Below are positions 1-5,991 of a stretch of DNA of 6,286 bases, in pieces. The stretch is from positions 1-6,286 of the forward strand of contig DFAP01000072.1 of the NCBI GenBank assembly GCA_002365855.1, in the 5' to 3' direction. Source of the DNA: Pelotomaculum sp. UBA3103. GTDB taxonomy: Bacteria; Bacillota; Desulfotomaculia; Desulfotomaculales; Pelotomaculaceae. The notes under the pieces are model-generated. The model did no database searches, was not told the DNA's origin, and saw only the letters and a list, made by a program, of their open reading frames with translations. A program made the translations under genes and the position numbers. Every line of letters begins with the position of its first letter. Position 1 is the stretch's first letter.

Positions 1-64
1 CAACTGCATAAGTCCTGATTAATAAATACTCTATCTTTTTTGAATCTAGAATCATCCTTGAAAA

Positions 65-132
65 CAGAAAGGCTTATAATTGCTTAAAAAATATGACTTT
101 TCACAATTTTTAAATAATTATAAGCCTTTCTG
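65..132. repeat. Large inverted repeat (17-bp perfect arms)
   Basis: The arms at 65-81 and 116-132 are perfect reverse complements over 17 bases. The pairing continues inward, after one G-T pair and one mismatch, with seven more pairs (84-90 with 107-113), leaving a 16-base loop at 91-106. As RNA this would be a hairpin of about 25 base pairs. The minus-strand side is followed by four T residues and the plus-strand side by a T-rich but interrupted stretch. It could therefore end transcription of a gene lying left of the window, or in both directions. A small non-autonomous element is an alternative, but no convincing target-site duplication flanks it. Confidence 0.75.
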
Positions 133-133
133 C

Positions 134-161
134 TTGTCTTTATAAGGACTAATACTATAGT
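134..161 (+). promoter_or_regulatory. Possible sigma-A-type promoter for the CoA-transferase operon
   Basis: TTGTCT at 134-139 matches four of six bases of the -35 consensus. TATAGT at 156-161 matches five of six of the -10 consensus, and the spacer is 16 bases. It starts just beyond the large inverted repeat and points at the gctA-like gene, giving a leader of roughly 315 bases. In AT-rich DNA such matches arise by chance, so this is a candidate only. Confidence 0.3.
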
Positions 162-485
162 ACAATATAAACTGTTCCCATGGACAATGGTATGGTTCTC
201 GCAAGGTCAATAGAATTTATTTTTAGGGGGGTTAAACAATTTTCTACAAAACTAGAGAAAAAAATTAGACTAAGGAAAGGAAGAGGTTTCTAGCAGTCAC
301 TTGGACAGAACTGGTGTTGTTTAGTTGGAGCTTAAATTAAACGGATTCTTTCTAAAATAAATATAAAGGGGCTCATAAGCGCCTGATTTAAGCTTACTTT
401 TTGTGGCTGCCTCCCGATAGTCGGCGGGAGCGAAAATCCAGGCAATTCTGGCATGTTTGGATTTCAGAAACCAGGGCGAGAGCTA
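162..485 (+). other. Gene-free leader of the CoA-transferase operon with small hairpins
   Basis: No credible gene lies in this AT-rich stretch. Two short structures are visible near its end. TAAGC at 376-380 can pair with GCTTA at 392-396 and is followed by a run of five T, which resembles a weak attenuator. CTCCCG at 411-416 pairs with CGGGAG at 425-430, with an alternative CCGA/TCGG pairing nested in it at 414-424. I see no T-box specifier/antiterminator motif and no known riboswitch core. Whether the leader regulates the operon is inference. Confidence 0.4.
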
Positions 486-535
486 ATGATTGAATGGACA
501 GGCCTATCACCTGATGAAGCCAGGCAATTCCTGGC
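438..535 (+). repeat. Pair of near-identical short hairpin repeats at the gctA-like start
   Basis: The 11-mer CCAGGCAATTC occurs at 438-448 and again at 520-530. It is followed by TGGC in the first copy (449-452) and CTGGC in the second (531-535). Each copy is self-complementary: CCAG/CTGG in the first, and GCCAGG/CCTGGC with a five-base CAATT loop (519-535) in the second. The first copy lies just before the possible ATG at 453. The second lies inside the reading frame, in a different codon phase from the first. They may be operator- or RNA-level elements, or coincidence. Confidence 0.5.
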
Positions 536-1499
536 TAACAAGGACAAATCAAAAAGAGACAAAAGAATGAGCCTGAAGGACGCGGTTCAAAAGTATGTTA
601 AGGACGGGGACAATATCGGTATCGCCGGTTTTGTTAATGGACGCCAGCCCATCGCTATCGTTCACGAAATCATCAGACAGGGCAGGAAGGACTTATGTCT
701 TTCTTATCAATCTGCCGGTCTGGCTATCGAATACTTGGCCGGAGCCATGATTTTGGACGAAAGCAAAAACAGCATTAAAAGAATGGAGCTCGCTTACTGG
801 GCTCACGAAGCTTTCGGCATTTCACCGCTCCTGCGTTATTTTTCCGAAAACGGGATTGTTGAGTTGGAAGACTGGAGCAACTACAATATGTCCGCCCGTT
901 TTAAAGCCGGCTCAATGGGATTACCATTCATCCCCTGCCGCAGCCCGCTTGGCAGCGATATGCTCCAACGCAACAGGGCCACGGTAATGGATTGCCCATT
1001 CACCGGCAGGCCGATTATGCTGCTGCCGGCTTCCCACCCCAATGTGGCGCTGGTACACGTCCAGGAAGCGGACATCTACGGCAACTGCCGGATTCAAGGA
1101 CCGCTCTACACCTGCCCGGAGATTGCCATGGCTTCAGCTCACATTATCGTAACCTGCGACAGGTTGATTGAACATGAGGATATGGTCCGGTATCCGAACC
1201 GGGTCAGCATACCCTTCTTCTCAGTAGACGCTGTCATTGAAGTGCCTTTCGGCGCCTACCCGGGTAACAGCCACGGTCTTTACTACTTTGATGAAAAACA
1301 TATTCCCGAATTCAGAGGAGCCTGCGAGAAAGCACGCAAGGGTGATCTCACCGCACTGAAGGAATACTATGACAACTATATCTTCGGAGTTGAAAATACT
1401 GCCGAGTTCATTAACAAGCTGCCGCTCAGCCAGATCCAGCACGTGCAAAAAGCGGAATCCGGCATTCGTCTTGACGCAGCCTACACGGTATTAGGATAA
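486..1499 (+). CDS. Family I CoA-transferase, alpha subunit (glutaconate CoA-transferase subunit A-like)
   Basis: This is the alpha half of a two-subunit cytoplasmic enzyme that transfers CoA between an acyl-CoA and a free carboxylic acid. The family signature starts at residue 28 (MSLKDAVQKYVKDGDNIGIA), which closely parallels the N-terminus I recall for Acidaminococcus GctA. Other family landmarks are ALVHVQEADIYGN at 188-200 and DAVIEVPFGAYPGNSHGLY at 248-266. The 337-residue length is slightly above the usual 320, owing to about 27 extra N-terminal residues (EWTGLSPDEARQFLANKDKS and a basic stretch ending DKRM). I chose ATG 486 because AGGG lies nine bases upstream. An in-frame ATG at 453 (348 residues) has only a weak AGG, and ATG 567 would give the minimal family N-terminus. 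The beta subunit follows 15 bases downstream, so the pair is surely co-transcribed. The acid substrate cannot be assigned: glutaconate, propionate, butyrate or an aromatic acid are all possible. Confidence 0.9.
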   Translation: MIEWTGLSPDEARQFLANKDKSKRDKRMSLKDAVQKYVKDGDNIGIAGFVNGRQPIAIVHEIIRQGRKDLCLSYQSAGLAIEYLAGAMILDESKNSIKRMELAYWAHEAFGISPLLRYFSENGIVELEDWSNYNMSARFKAGSMGLPFIPCRSPLGSDMLQRNRATVMDCPFTGRPIMLLPASHPNVALVHVQEADIYGNCRIQGPLYTCPEIAMASAHIIVTCDRLIEHEDMVRYPNRVSIPFFSVDAVIEVPFGAYPGNSHGLYYFDEKHIPEFRGACEKARKGDLTALKEYYDNYIFGVENTAEFINKLPLSQIQHVQKAESGIRLDAAYTVLG

Positions 1500-1514
1500 T
1501 AGGGGGTGAAAAAT

Positions 1515-2321
1515 ATGCCAAAATATTCAACTGACTTTACCACTCAGGAAATGATTGTTGTAGCAGGTTCAAGAACCCTGCCTGATAATAAGGTGATTTT
1601 CGCAGGCACAGGCCTGCCCATGGTAGCAATTACCCTGGCTCAACTGACCCACGGACCTGGTATAGTACCGGTTTTTGAAGCCGGCGCCGTAGGCCCCAGT
1701 CTTTCCTGCGGCTTACCCCTCTCAGTGGGTGACTCCAGGACGACATACAAGGCCAATTACCTGCTTGGCCTTAACTCGGCTTTTGAACTAACGCAGCGTG
1801 GCTTCGCCGATTACGGTTTCATCGGCGGCGCGGAAATCGATCCCTACGGAAACCTTAACTCGACCATGATGGGATCGTTCCCGGACGGCTACCAAAAGCC
1901 CAAAACACGTCTTCCGGGCAGCGGAGGCGCCAGTGATATGGCCTGTTCCTGCGAACGTACAATTATCATCATGGTGCACGAGCCAAGGCGCTTCAATGAA
2001 AAGATTAGCTACATCACCAGCCCCGGCTATCTTGACGGCTCGCCCAACGCACGTTGGCGCGCCGGACACGCAGGTCAGGGACCTGAGCGTGTCATCACCA
2101 CAAAAGCAATACTCGGCTTTGACGATGATACCAAGCGGATGAAATTAATTGCAACTCTTCCAGGCGAAACCGTTAAAAGCATCCAGGAAGCAACTGGTTT
2201 TGAATTAGTCATCCCCAACGATGTATACGAGTTTGAACCACCTACGGTTGAAGAAATCCGTTTGATTAGGGAAGTTATTGATCCACAAGGTTACTTTGTT
2301 AAAAAGAAAATCAAGGAATAA
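1515..2321 (+). CDS. Family I CoA-transferase, beta subunit (glutaconate CoA-transferase subunit B-like)
   Basis: This is the catalytic half of the CoA-transferase. In this family a beta-subunit glutamate attacks the acyl-CoA and carries CoA as a thioester. Glu55, in PVFEAG, sits where I recall Glu54 in Acidaminococcus GctB (VESG), so a transferase is favoured over hydrolase-type relatives such as IpdB that lack it. Other landmarks are AGTGLPMVAI at 30-39, LSVGDSR near residue 75, GGAEIDPYGNLNSTMMG from 104, GSGGASDMA from 135, and IRLIREVIDPQGYF near the C-terminus. The 268-residue length is typical. ATG 1515 is preferred because AGGGGGTG at 1501-1508 is well placed before it and the product then starts MPKYST, as in relatives. 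An in-frame GTG at 1506 lies inside that ribosome site. The alpha gene ends at 1499, and an intrinsic terminator follows the stop by 35 bases, which makes this a two-gene operon. Confidence 0.92.
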   Translation: MPKYSTDFTTQEMIVVAGSRTLPDNKVIFAGTGLPMVAITLAQLTHGPGIVPVFEAGAVGPSLSCGLPLSVGDSRTTYKANYLLGLNSAFELTQRGFADYGFIGGAEIDPYGNLNSTMMGSFPDGYQKPKTRLPGSGGASDMACSCERTIIIMVHEPRRFNEKISYITSPGYLDGSPNARWRAGHAGQGPERVITTKAILGFDDDTKRMKLIATLPGETVKSIQEATGFELVIPNDVYEFEPPTVEEIRLIREVIDPQGYFVKKKIKE

Positions 2322-2355
2322 ATAACCCCCATTTAAAAATTGAGAAATACCCCCT

Positions 2356-2384
2356 TGGCGCCTGATAAAGGCGCTATTTTTATT
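2356..2384 (+). terminator. Intrinsic terminator of the CoA-transferase operon
   Basis: An eight-pair stem forms between 2356-2363 and 2369-2376 (TGGCGCCT with AGGCGCTA, one G-T pair) around the five-base loop GATAA. It is followed by TTTTTATT. Its place 35 bases after the beta-subunit stop and its U-tract fit rho-independent termination on the plus strand. Confidence 0.85.
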
Positions 2385-2537
2385 GCGTTTATAATTCTAG
2401 TTTAATCTTGCAAACATCAACCTCCATCTGGTAATGTTAAAAAGCAGGCCAATTAAAAAGAACCAACACTTAACAGCTATTTTTCTTTATATTTAATGGA
2501 TACTTAAAATTTAAAATATTAGGAAGGAGGACTGGAC

Positions 2538-2963
2538 TTGTTGGTTAACCAGGTATTGTTGGAATGTCCCCGCTGCCGTACCGGAACTTTGATACTTGGA
2601 AATAAACTCGTTGAGTGTTCCGCATGTGATTATGCGGTCGATGATTTAACGGGAGTTATTGACTGGGCGGAGAATATTCTTGGTCTAAACGAAGACAAGG
2701 ATGCGAAATTTAAATGGCCTATATACCAATGCCCTCAATGTGCAAGTGAGGCTCTGCTGGACACGGAAACCTGCGGCAGCCGGATTACAAGCCCTCAGTT
2801 TATATGTTTTTCCTGCGGCAGTCACTGGCCAAAAGATGATCTGGAACAGTGTCCCGAATGCGGCCTGCCTGGCATAAAAGATGAATTCGAAGAGCTCATT
2901 ATCTGCCGCAGCTCAGTCGGTTTCTATGTTTGCCGGAGCTGCTACGAAAAAATATTCAAATAA
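2538..2963 (+). CDS. Cysteine-rich multi-zinc-ribbon protein, function unknown
   Basis: I do not recognise this 141-residue protein as a named family. It has 14 cysteines, mostly in CxxC knuckles: C10/C13 with C27/C30, C65/C68 with C90/C93, and C105/C108 with C132/C135, plus single C79 and C123. This suggests three zinc-ribbon-like sites, each able to hold one zinc with four cysteines. An acidic linker at 35-60 (DDLTGVIDWAEN, NEDKD) separates the first ribbon from the other two. There is no signal peptide or membrane segment, so it is probably cytoplasmic. The start is TTG 2538, seven bases after a strong AGGAAGGAGG at 2521-2530; a second TTG follows immediately, and no ATG is available. Upstream, after the operon terminator, a perfect TATAAT at 2390-2395 lacks a good -35. 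Zinc ribbons often bind nucleic acid or protein, so a regulatory or adaptor role is possible but unproven. Confidence 0.8.
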   Translation: MLVNQVLLECPRCRTGTLILGNKLVECSACDYAVDDLTGVIDWAENILGLNEDKDAKFKWPIYQCPQCASEALLDTETCGSRITSPQFICFSCGSHWPKDDLEQCPECGLPGIKDEFEELIICRSSVGFYVCRSCYEKIFK

Positions 2964-3049
2964 CAAAGGTTATTATAATGGCAATTAATACCTTGTTGTT
3001 GAACCGCTCTTTCCATTCAAAAACCGTTTAAATACCTCTTATAATCTGA

Positions 3050-3084
3050 GGACGCCCGGAAAAACCGGGCGCCCTGTTTTCTTT
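3050..3084 (+). terminator. Terminator hairpin between convergent genes
   Basis: CGCCCGG at 3053-3059 pairs with CCGGGCG at 3065-3071 around an AAAAA loop. GG/CC pairs at 3050-3051 and 3073-3074 extend the stem beyond one mismatch. TGTTTTCTTT follows on the plus strand, so it should end the zinc-ribbon transcript, about 90 bases after its stop. On the minus strand it lies 40 bases past the transporter stop but lacks a U-tract, so termination there would be weaker. Confidence 0.8.
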
Positions 3085-3111
3085 GATTTAAGTTCCGTTA
3101 AACTGCTAACG

Positions 3112-4392
3112 TCAGGATGACATCTTTTGCGGTGGTTTGATTATCCATAAAATTACTATGGAAATTGCGACAATTACCGCGGCGACAAGGAACGGCGCTG
3201 AATAAGACTTGGTCATGTCTAAAAGGACCCCGCCGGTGTACGGGCCGGCAAAACCAGCCAGGCCCCAGGCCGTGAACAGAAGCCCATAGTTGGAGCCCTG
3301 CGCCGTGGGGCCATAGTACTGCAGGCAGGTGGCCGGGAAAAGGGTGAACATGGCGCCGTAGTTCCAGCCGATGAGAATGGCTGCAAGACACAAGAGCACT
3401 ACAGCTTTGCCTGCCGGGAACAGTATCAGCATGGCCAGCAATTGGAGTGTAAAGGTAGCCAGGAAGCAGACCCTTGTACCCACCTTGTCGGCAATAGCGC
3501 CGATCAGAACCCTGGTCAAGGCGTTAAAGGCGGCAAGAGAACTGGTCGCATAAGCGGCCTGCATGGCAATTGTTTTAAGCATCGGCTCATCCTTGGGAAT
3601 TGCGGCTACGGCAATCCCCTTGACGGCAGCAAACGCTTTGGTCATTTCAAGTATGCCGTGGTTGGCAATGTGTCCGATGACCATCAGTCCTGCAAAAGAG
3701 CCTCCGAAGTAAGCGAGATACAGGAGCCAGAACTGGGGAGTCCTGATTGACTCTTCATGGGTGAAATCCCGGCTCGCTTTCACTGTCGCGCCTTCTTTAG
3801 GCGCCGGCGGGTTCCAGCCGGCCGGCTTGTAGCCCGCCGGCGGGTTCTGGAGGCACATGGCGGCGACTACGGCCATAACAAACATGGCCATACCCACATA
3901 CCTGAATACCGGCAGCGCACCGCCAAAGGTGTTAATCAGAGTTGTAGCCAGAGGCGCCATAATGAATGACCCCAGGCCGAGACCGACAACCGAGAAGCCG
4001 GTGGCCAGAGCCCTTCGATCAGGCCACCATTTGGGCGCCGTTGCGATCGGCGGCAGGTAGATCATACCGCCTCCAAAACCGGCGATTAACCCGTAGTAGA
4101 GGTATAACTGGTACTTGGTGGTGATGGTAGAGGTTAAAAAGAAGCCAATAGCCAGGATCGTCCCTCCGATAAGAACAACAGTCCTGGGGCCTATCTTATC
4201 GCTCAGCCTTCCGGCGGGGAAGGTCATAAGCCCGAATACCAGGCAGCAAATCGCGTAGGCCAGGGACACTTCGGCGGCCGACCAGCCGAACTGAGCCCTT
4301 AAAGGCTTGATGAAAACGCTGAATGCATACAACAGTAAACCACAGGTAGTGCTTCCCAATACGCCTCCTAAAAGCGGAATCCACCTAGGCAT
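3112..4392 (-). CDS. MFS transporter, oxalate/formate antiporter (OFA) family
   Basis: This is a 426-residue inner-membrane transporter with about twelve hydrophobic segments, near 6-27, 43-63, 72-90, 97-118, 133-155, 162-182, 219-245, 275-300, 305-325, 330-352, 367-392 and 399-418. The MFS loop motif [10 protein letters not shown] is at 61-70 and its second-half counterpart ADKVGTR at 301-307. OFA-type features are [10 protein letters not shown] at 107-116, [13 protein letters not shown] at 120-132 and the central loop [14 protein letters not shown] at 183-196. Known family members exchange or import small carboxylates such as oxalate and formate. R294 may match the substrate arginine of OxlT, but the OxlT lysine of helix 11 appears to be tryptophan here (W376), so oxalate is not a safe call. 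ATG 4392 is chosen for AAAGGAC nine bases upstream; ATG 4410 and TTG 4422 are in-frame alternatives. It converges on the zinc-ribbon gene and has a long leader. Carboxylate uptake would suit the nearby CoA-transferase. Confidence 0.88.
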   Translation of the reverse strand: MPRWIPLLGGVLGSTTCGLLLYAFSVFIKPLRAQFGWSAAEVSLAYAICCLVFGLMTFPAGRLSDKIGPRTVVLIGGTILAIGFFLTSTITTKYQLYLYYGLIAGFGGGMIYLPPIATAPKWWPDRRALATGFSVVGLGLGSFIMAPLATTLINTFGGALPVFRYVGMAMFVMAVVAAMCLQNPPAGYKPAGWNPPAPKEGATVKASRDFTHEESIRTPQFWLLYLAYFGGSFAGLMVIGHIANHGILEMTKAFAAVKGIAVAAIPKDEPMLKTIAMQAAYATSSLAAFNALTRVLIGAIADKVGTRVCFLATFTLQLLAMLILFPAGKAVVLLCLAAILIGWNYGAMFTLFPATCLQYYGPTAQGSNYGLLFTAWGLAGFAGPYTGGVLLDMTKSYSAPFLVAAVIVAISIVILWIIKPPQKMSS

Positions 4393-4480
4393 AAATTCAC
4401 GTCCTTTCATTTTTTTAATCAATGAATCTTTAAAACATGTAAAATAGTCCGGTTATTAAATCCTTAAAAACAATTATGGA

Positions 4481-4513
4481 TTATTGCTTGCCGTGTTCCT
4501 TTTGTATTTGCAC
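4481..4513 (-). CDS. Candidate leader mini-ORF upstream of the transporter
   Basis: GTG at 4513 opens a ten-codon frame, MQIQKEHGKQ, ending in TAA at 4481. It is preceded at 4516-4525 by AGGAGGTGAT, a ten-base match to the 16S anti-Shine-Dalgarno, with six bases from GGAGG to the GTG. An ATG at 4517 in another frame would give 17 residues (MSANTKGTRQAIIHNCF) but lies only two bases after GGAGG. The site is stronger than that of the transporter itself, 90 bases downstream. It could be a regulatory leader peptide, or the remnant start of a deleted gene. The peptide shows no run of a single amino acid that would suggest classical attenuation. Confidence 0.35.
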   Translation of the reverse strand: MQIQKEHGKQ

Positions 4514-4590
4514 TCATCACCTCCTCTTTTTAGCCAAAATAAAAATGGCCTATCAGGGTGTTCCAAACACAACCGCCATGAACAGTCATC

Positions 4591-4628
4591 TCATCTAAAT
4601 ATAGATCTAGATGAAATTGACCGGTCAA
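4591..4628 (-). promoter_or_regulatory. Candidate transporter promoter and operator palindromes
   Basis: On the minus strand TTGACC (4628-4623) and TATATT (4603-4598) each match five of six consensus bases, but the spacer is a long 19 bases. The -35 forms half of a perfect 12-bp palindrome, TTGACCGGTCAA, at 4617-4628. A second inverted repeat, TCATCTA/TAGATGA at 4591-4597 and 4608-4614, brackets the -10. A long spacer with palindromes on both elements would suit a regulated promoter needing an activator or blocked by a repressor. This reading is inference. Confidence 0.35.
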
Positions 4629-4676
4629 CAGCCGTTATAACTAACCCCTAACAAACCATTTGCGGAGAGGTTCTGT

Positions 4677-4700
4677 AAAAAACGACCCGGCAATAGGTCG
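4677..4700 (-). terminator. Intrinsic terminator of the 103-residue gene
   Basis: Read on the minus strand, CGACC (4700-4696) pairs with GGTCG (4687-4683) around an eight-base loop, followed directly by six T (4682-4677). The stem is only five pairs but GC-rich, and it lies about 105 bases beyond the stop at 4807. Confidence 0.6.
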
Positions 4701-4806
4701 CATTCCCCGTCTCCAAATATATTATACAACACAACTGATATAAATGACTATATTAAATTGACAAAATTTTTTATAAATTATTATTAATGCTGTCCGGGCA
4801 CGCGCT

Positions 4807-5118
4807 CTAGTTCAACCTAGACTTGATTTTGAGGTTTATTTTCTCCATTAAAAAGATGGTGTTTAGTTCATGGAAAGTTTGAATTATAGCAGTCTCTACG
4901 GGACCGTCCACAGTTAATAGCCTGTTGTTGATTTCAAATTCTACACCGTAGCCGCTTCGCAATTCATCGACCACAGCGGCCAATATTTCCCTCCTGGCTT
5001 CAAGGTCGCCCATTTCTGCCCATTTGGTTTCCTCCAACAGCGCGCAGTCTTCCCCCGAATAACGGGACAGACAGTTTAAAAATATTTCACGAAACGCGTC
5101 GAATTCGGGTCTTTTCAT
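4807..5118 (-). CDS. Hypothetical protein, 103 residues
   Basis: I do not recognise a family. The product starts MKRPEFDAFREIFLNCLSRY and looks soluble and mixed alpha/beta. Predicted helices are near 4-20, 38-55 and 74-92, a beta-like stretch is near 58-70 (GVEFEINNRLLTV), and the C-terminus is basic (EKINLKIKSRLN). Cysteines at 16 and 25 do not form an obvious motif. There is no signal peptide or membrane segment. ATG 5118 is chosen because GAGGTGG (5132-5126) lies seven bases upstream; the frame stays open to a TTG at 5151 without a better ribosome site. A TATACT at 5145-5140 could be its -10, with no good -35. Terminators on both sides (5164-5198 and 4677-4700) make it a single-gene unit. 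Its coding appearance rests on the ribosome site and ordered flanking signals. Confidence 0.65.
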   Translation of the reverse strand: MKRPEFDAFREIFLNCLSRYSGEDCALLEETKWAEMGDLEARREILAAVVDELRSGYGVEFEINNRLLTVDGPVETAIIQTFHELNTIFLMEKINLKIKSRLN

Positions 5119-5163
5119 TAATTTACCACCTCTAGCGTTAGTATAAAGCAAAATATAACTACA

Positions 5164-5198
5164 TAAAAAGGATTCTTGCCCCGAAGCAAAAATCCTTT
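5164..5198 (-). terminator. Intrinsic terminator of the 197-residue gene
   Basis: On the minus strand AAAGGATT pairs with AATCCTTT over eight bases (5198-5191 with 5174-5167). After a C/A mismatch, TTGC/GCAA (5189-5186 with 5179-5176) extends the stem. The hairpin is followed by further T residues, giving a tract of five T that ends TTTTTAT. It begins 27 bases after the stop at 5225. Confidence 0.75.
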
Positions 5199-5224
5199 AT
5201 AATAGTCTATTTTTATGACCAGAA

Positions 5225-5818
5225 CTAAATGGTTGAAGCTGTTGCGCCTCCTTCTTCAGCGGCAGTACCACCCTCGAGGCACATAACCATTCGCTTGTTT
5301 TTTGATTCTTCCACAGCCTGTGCTACGAGCTGCCCGTGTGAATTCAGAAAATATTCGATTTCCTCCCTGGAGCCTGATAACCGCTGATTCTTATATTTGG
5401 TGGCAAAACGATGAAGCGGCATTTCTTCTGGCGGTTTTCCTTTCTTTTTCCAACGGATGGCTTTGCCCGAGCGTATAATTACCGTATTTGTGTTGGCGGA
5501 TAAAAACCGGTAATCATTCCATTCTTTTGCAAAGGTAGTTTCTTTAAGCGGAAATGAGGCTCCATCCCGAAAAACCAGCACCCCTTTGCGAAAGTCCGGC
5601 TGTCCTTTTTGGATAAGTTCATAGTCTGAAAGGACCCCCCTCCAACGCCTGATTAACTTGACATGCTGGGAAAGGGTATTTGTCCGGCGAGTCGCCTCTA
5701 CAATCCAAGTCTCGCCCATCTTGGGACAGCTGCCTCCAGGCATAGGAACACAGAGCCCGTGTGGTGAATTTCCAGCCAGTGATGTGCCATATGGTATATT
5801 AAATGTGACCTTAAACAA
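5225..5818 (-). CDS. Hypothetical basic protein, 197 residues
   Basis: No family is recognised. The N-terminal half reads like a small beta-rich domain (MFKVTFNIPYG; MGETWIVEATRR at 34-45; HVKLIRRW at 52-59; GVLVFRDGASFPL at 79-91). The middle is strongly basic (IRSGKAIRWKKKGKPP, 115-130). A helical stretch follows at 150-172 (REEIEYFLNSHGQLVAQAVEES), and the tail at 182-197 is a low-complexity mix of Glu, Gly, Ala and Thr. There are three cysteines (23, 31, 180), and no signal peptide or membrane helix. The start is TTG 5818, with GGAGGTG placed six bases upstream; no nearby ATG competes. The beta-plus-basic composition would suit nucleic-acid binding, but that is a guess. It is its own transcription unit, with a promoter candidate upstream and a terminator just after the stop. 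Confidence 0.72.
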   Translation of the reverse strand: MFKVTFNIPYGTSLAGNSPHGLCVPMPGGSCPKMGETWIVEATRRTNTLSQHVKLIRRWRGVLSDYELIQKGQPDFRKGVLVFRDGASFPLKETTFAKEWNDYRFLSANTNTVIIRSGKAIRWKKKGKPPEEMPLHRFATKYKNQRLSGSREEIEYFLNSHGQLVAQAVEESKNKRMVMCLEGGTAAEEGGATASTI

Positions 5819-5857
5819 GATAGCACCTCCGCTGCCATAAAAAAACTAGAAACTTAT

Positions 5858-5891
5858 ATTATATTTAAGCTATCGGCTGATCTATTGATCA
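5858..5891 (-). promoter_or_regulatory. Candidate promoter with overlapping inverted repeat for the 197-residue gene
   Basis: A perfect TATAAT lies on the minus strand at 5863-5858, about 40 bases before the TTG start. The matching -35 position (AATAGA at 5886-5881) is poor. It is covered by the inverted repeat TGATC-TATT-GATCA at 5878-5891. A weak -35 under a palindrome suggests regulated initiation, but the arms are short. Confidence 0.3.
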
Positions 5892-5991
5892 CCTTGATGT
5901 ATAATACATTTTACATAACATTTTATTTGTTTTCATGAGACTTTTGTCCTAATTTTCCGGTACTTTATGGTCTTAAAAATTACGGGGTAAA

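Larger units (their letters stand above)
4423..4806. other. 384-base intergenic region between the transporter and the 103-residue gene
   Basis: No conventional gene is present. From right to left along minus-strand transcription it holds an AT-rich segment, the terminator of the 103-residue gene (4677-4700), a palindrome with an overlapping promoter candidate (4591-4628), then a roughly 200-base transporter leader carrying a strong ribosome site and a mini-ORF (4481-4525). Each is described separately. Confidence 0.6.

Noticed and set aside
162..452. T-box or metabolite riboswitch before the CoA-transferase genes
   Set aside because: No T-box sequence, cobalamin-box or other conserved core was found by eye, so only an unclassified leader is reported.
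881..2142. Short frames inside the two CoA-transferase genes (three minus-strand, one plus-strand)
   Set aside because: They overlap clear family members over their full length and show no independent coding signal.
3096..3111. Small inverted repeat CGTTA/TAACG right after the transporter stop
   Set aside because: Five AT-containing pairs with no T-tract are too weak to call a terminator or a binding site.
3371..4060. Four plus-strand frames antisense to the transporter
   Set aside because: They are shadows of the strongly supported transporter gene, rich in Arg, His and Gly with no motif and no ribosome sites that decide a start.
4196..4384. 62-codon minus-strand frame inside the transporter
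   Set aside because: It is an alternative-frame shadow of the transporter N-terminus with no family resemblance.
5658..5840. 60-codon plus-strand frame antisense to the 197-residue gene
   Set aside because: It overlaps the start and ribosome site of a better supported gene and has no ribosome site of its own.
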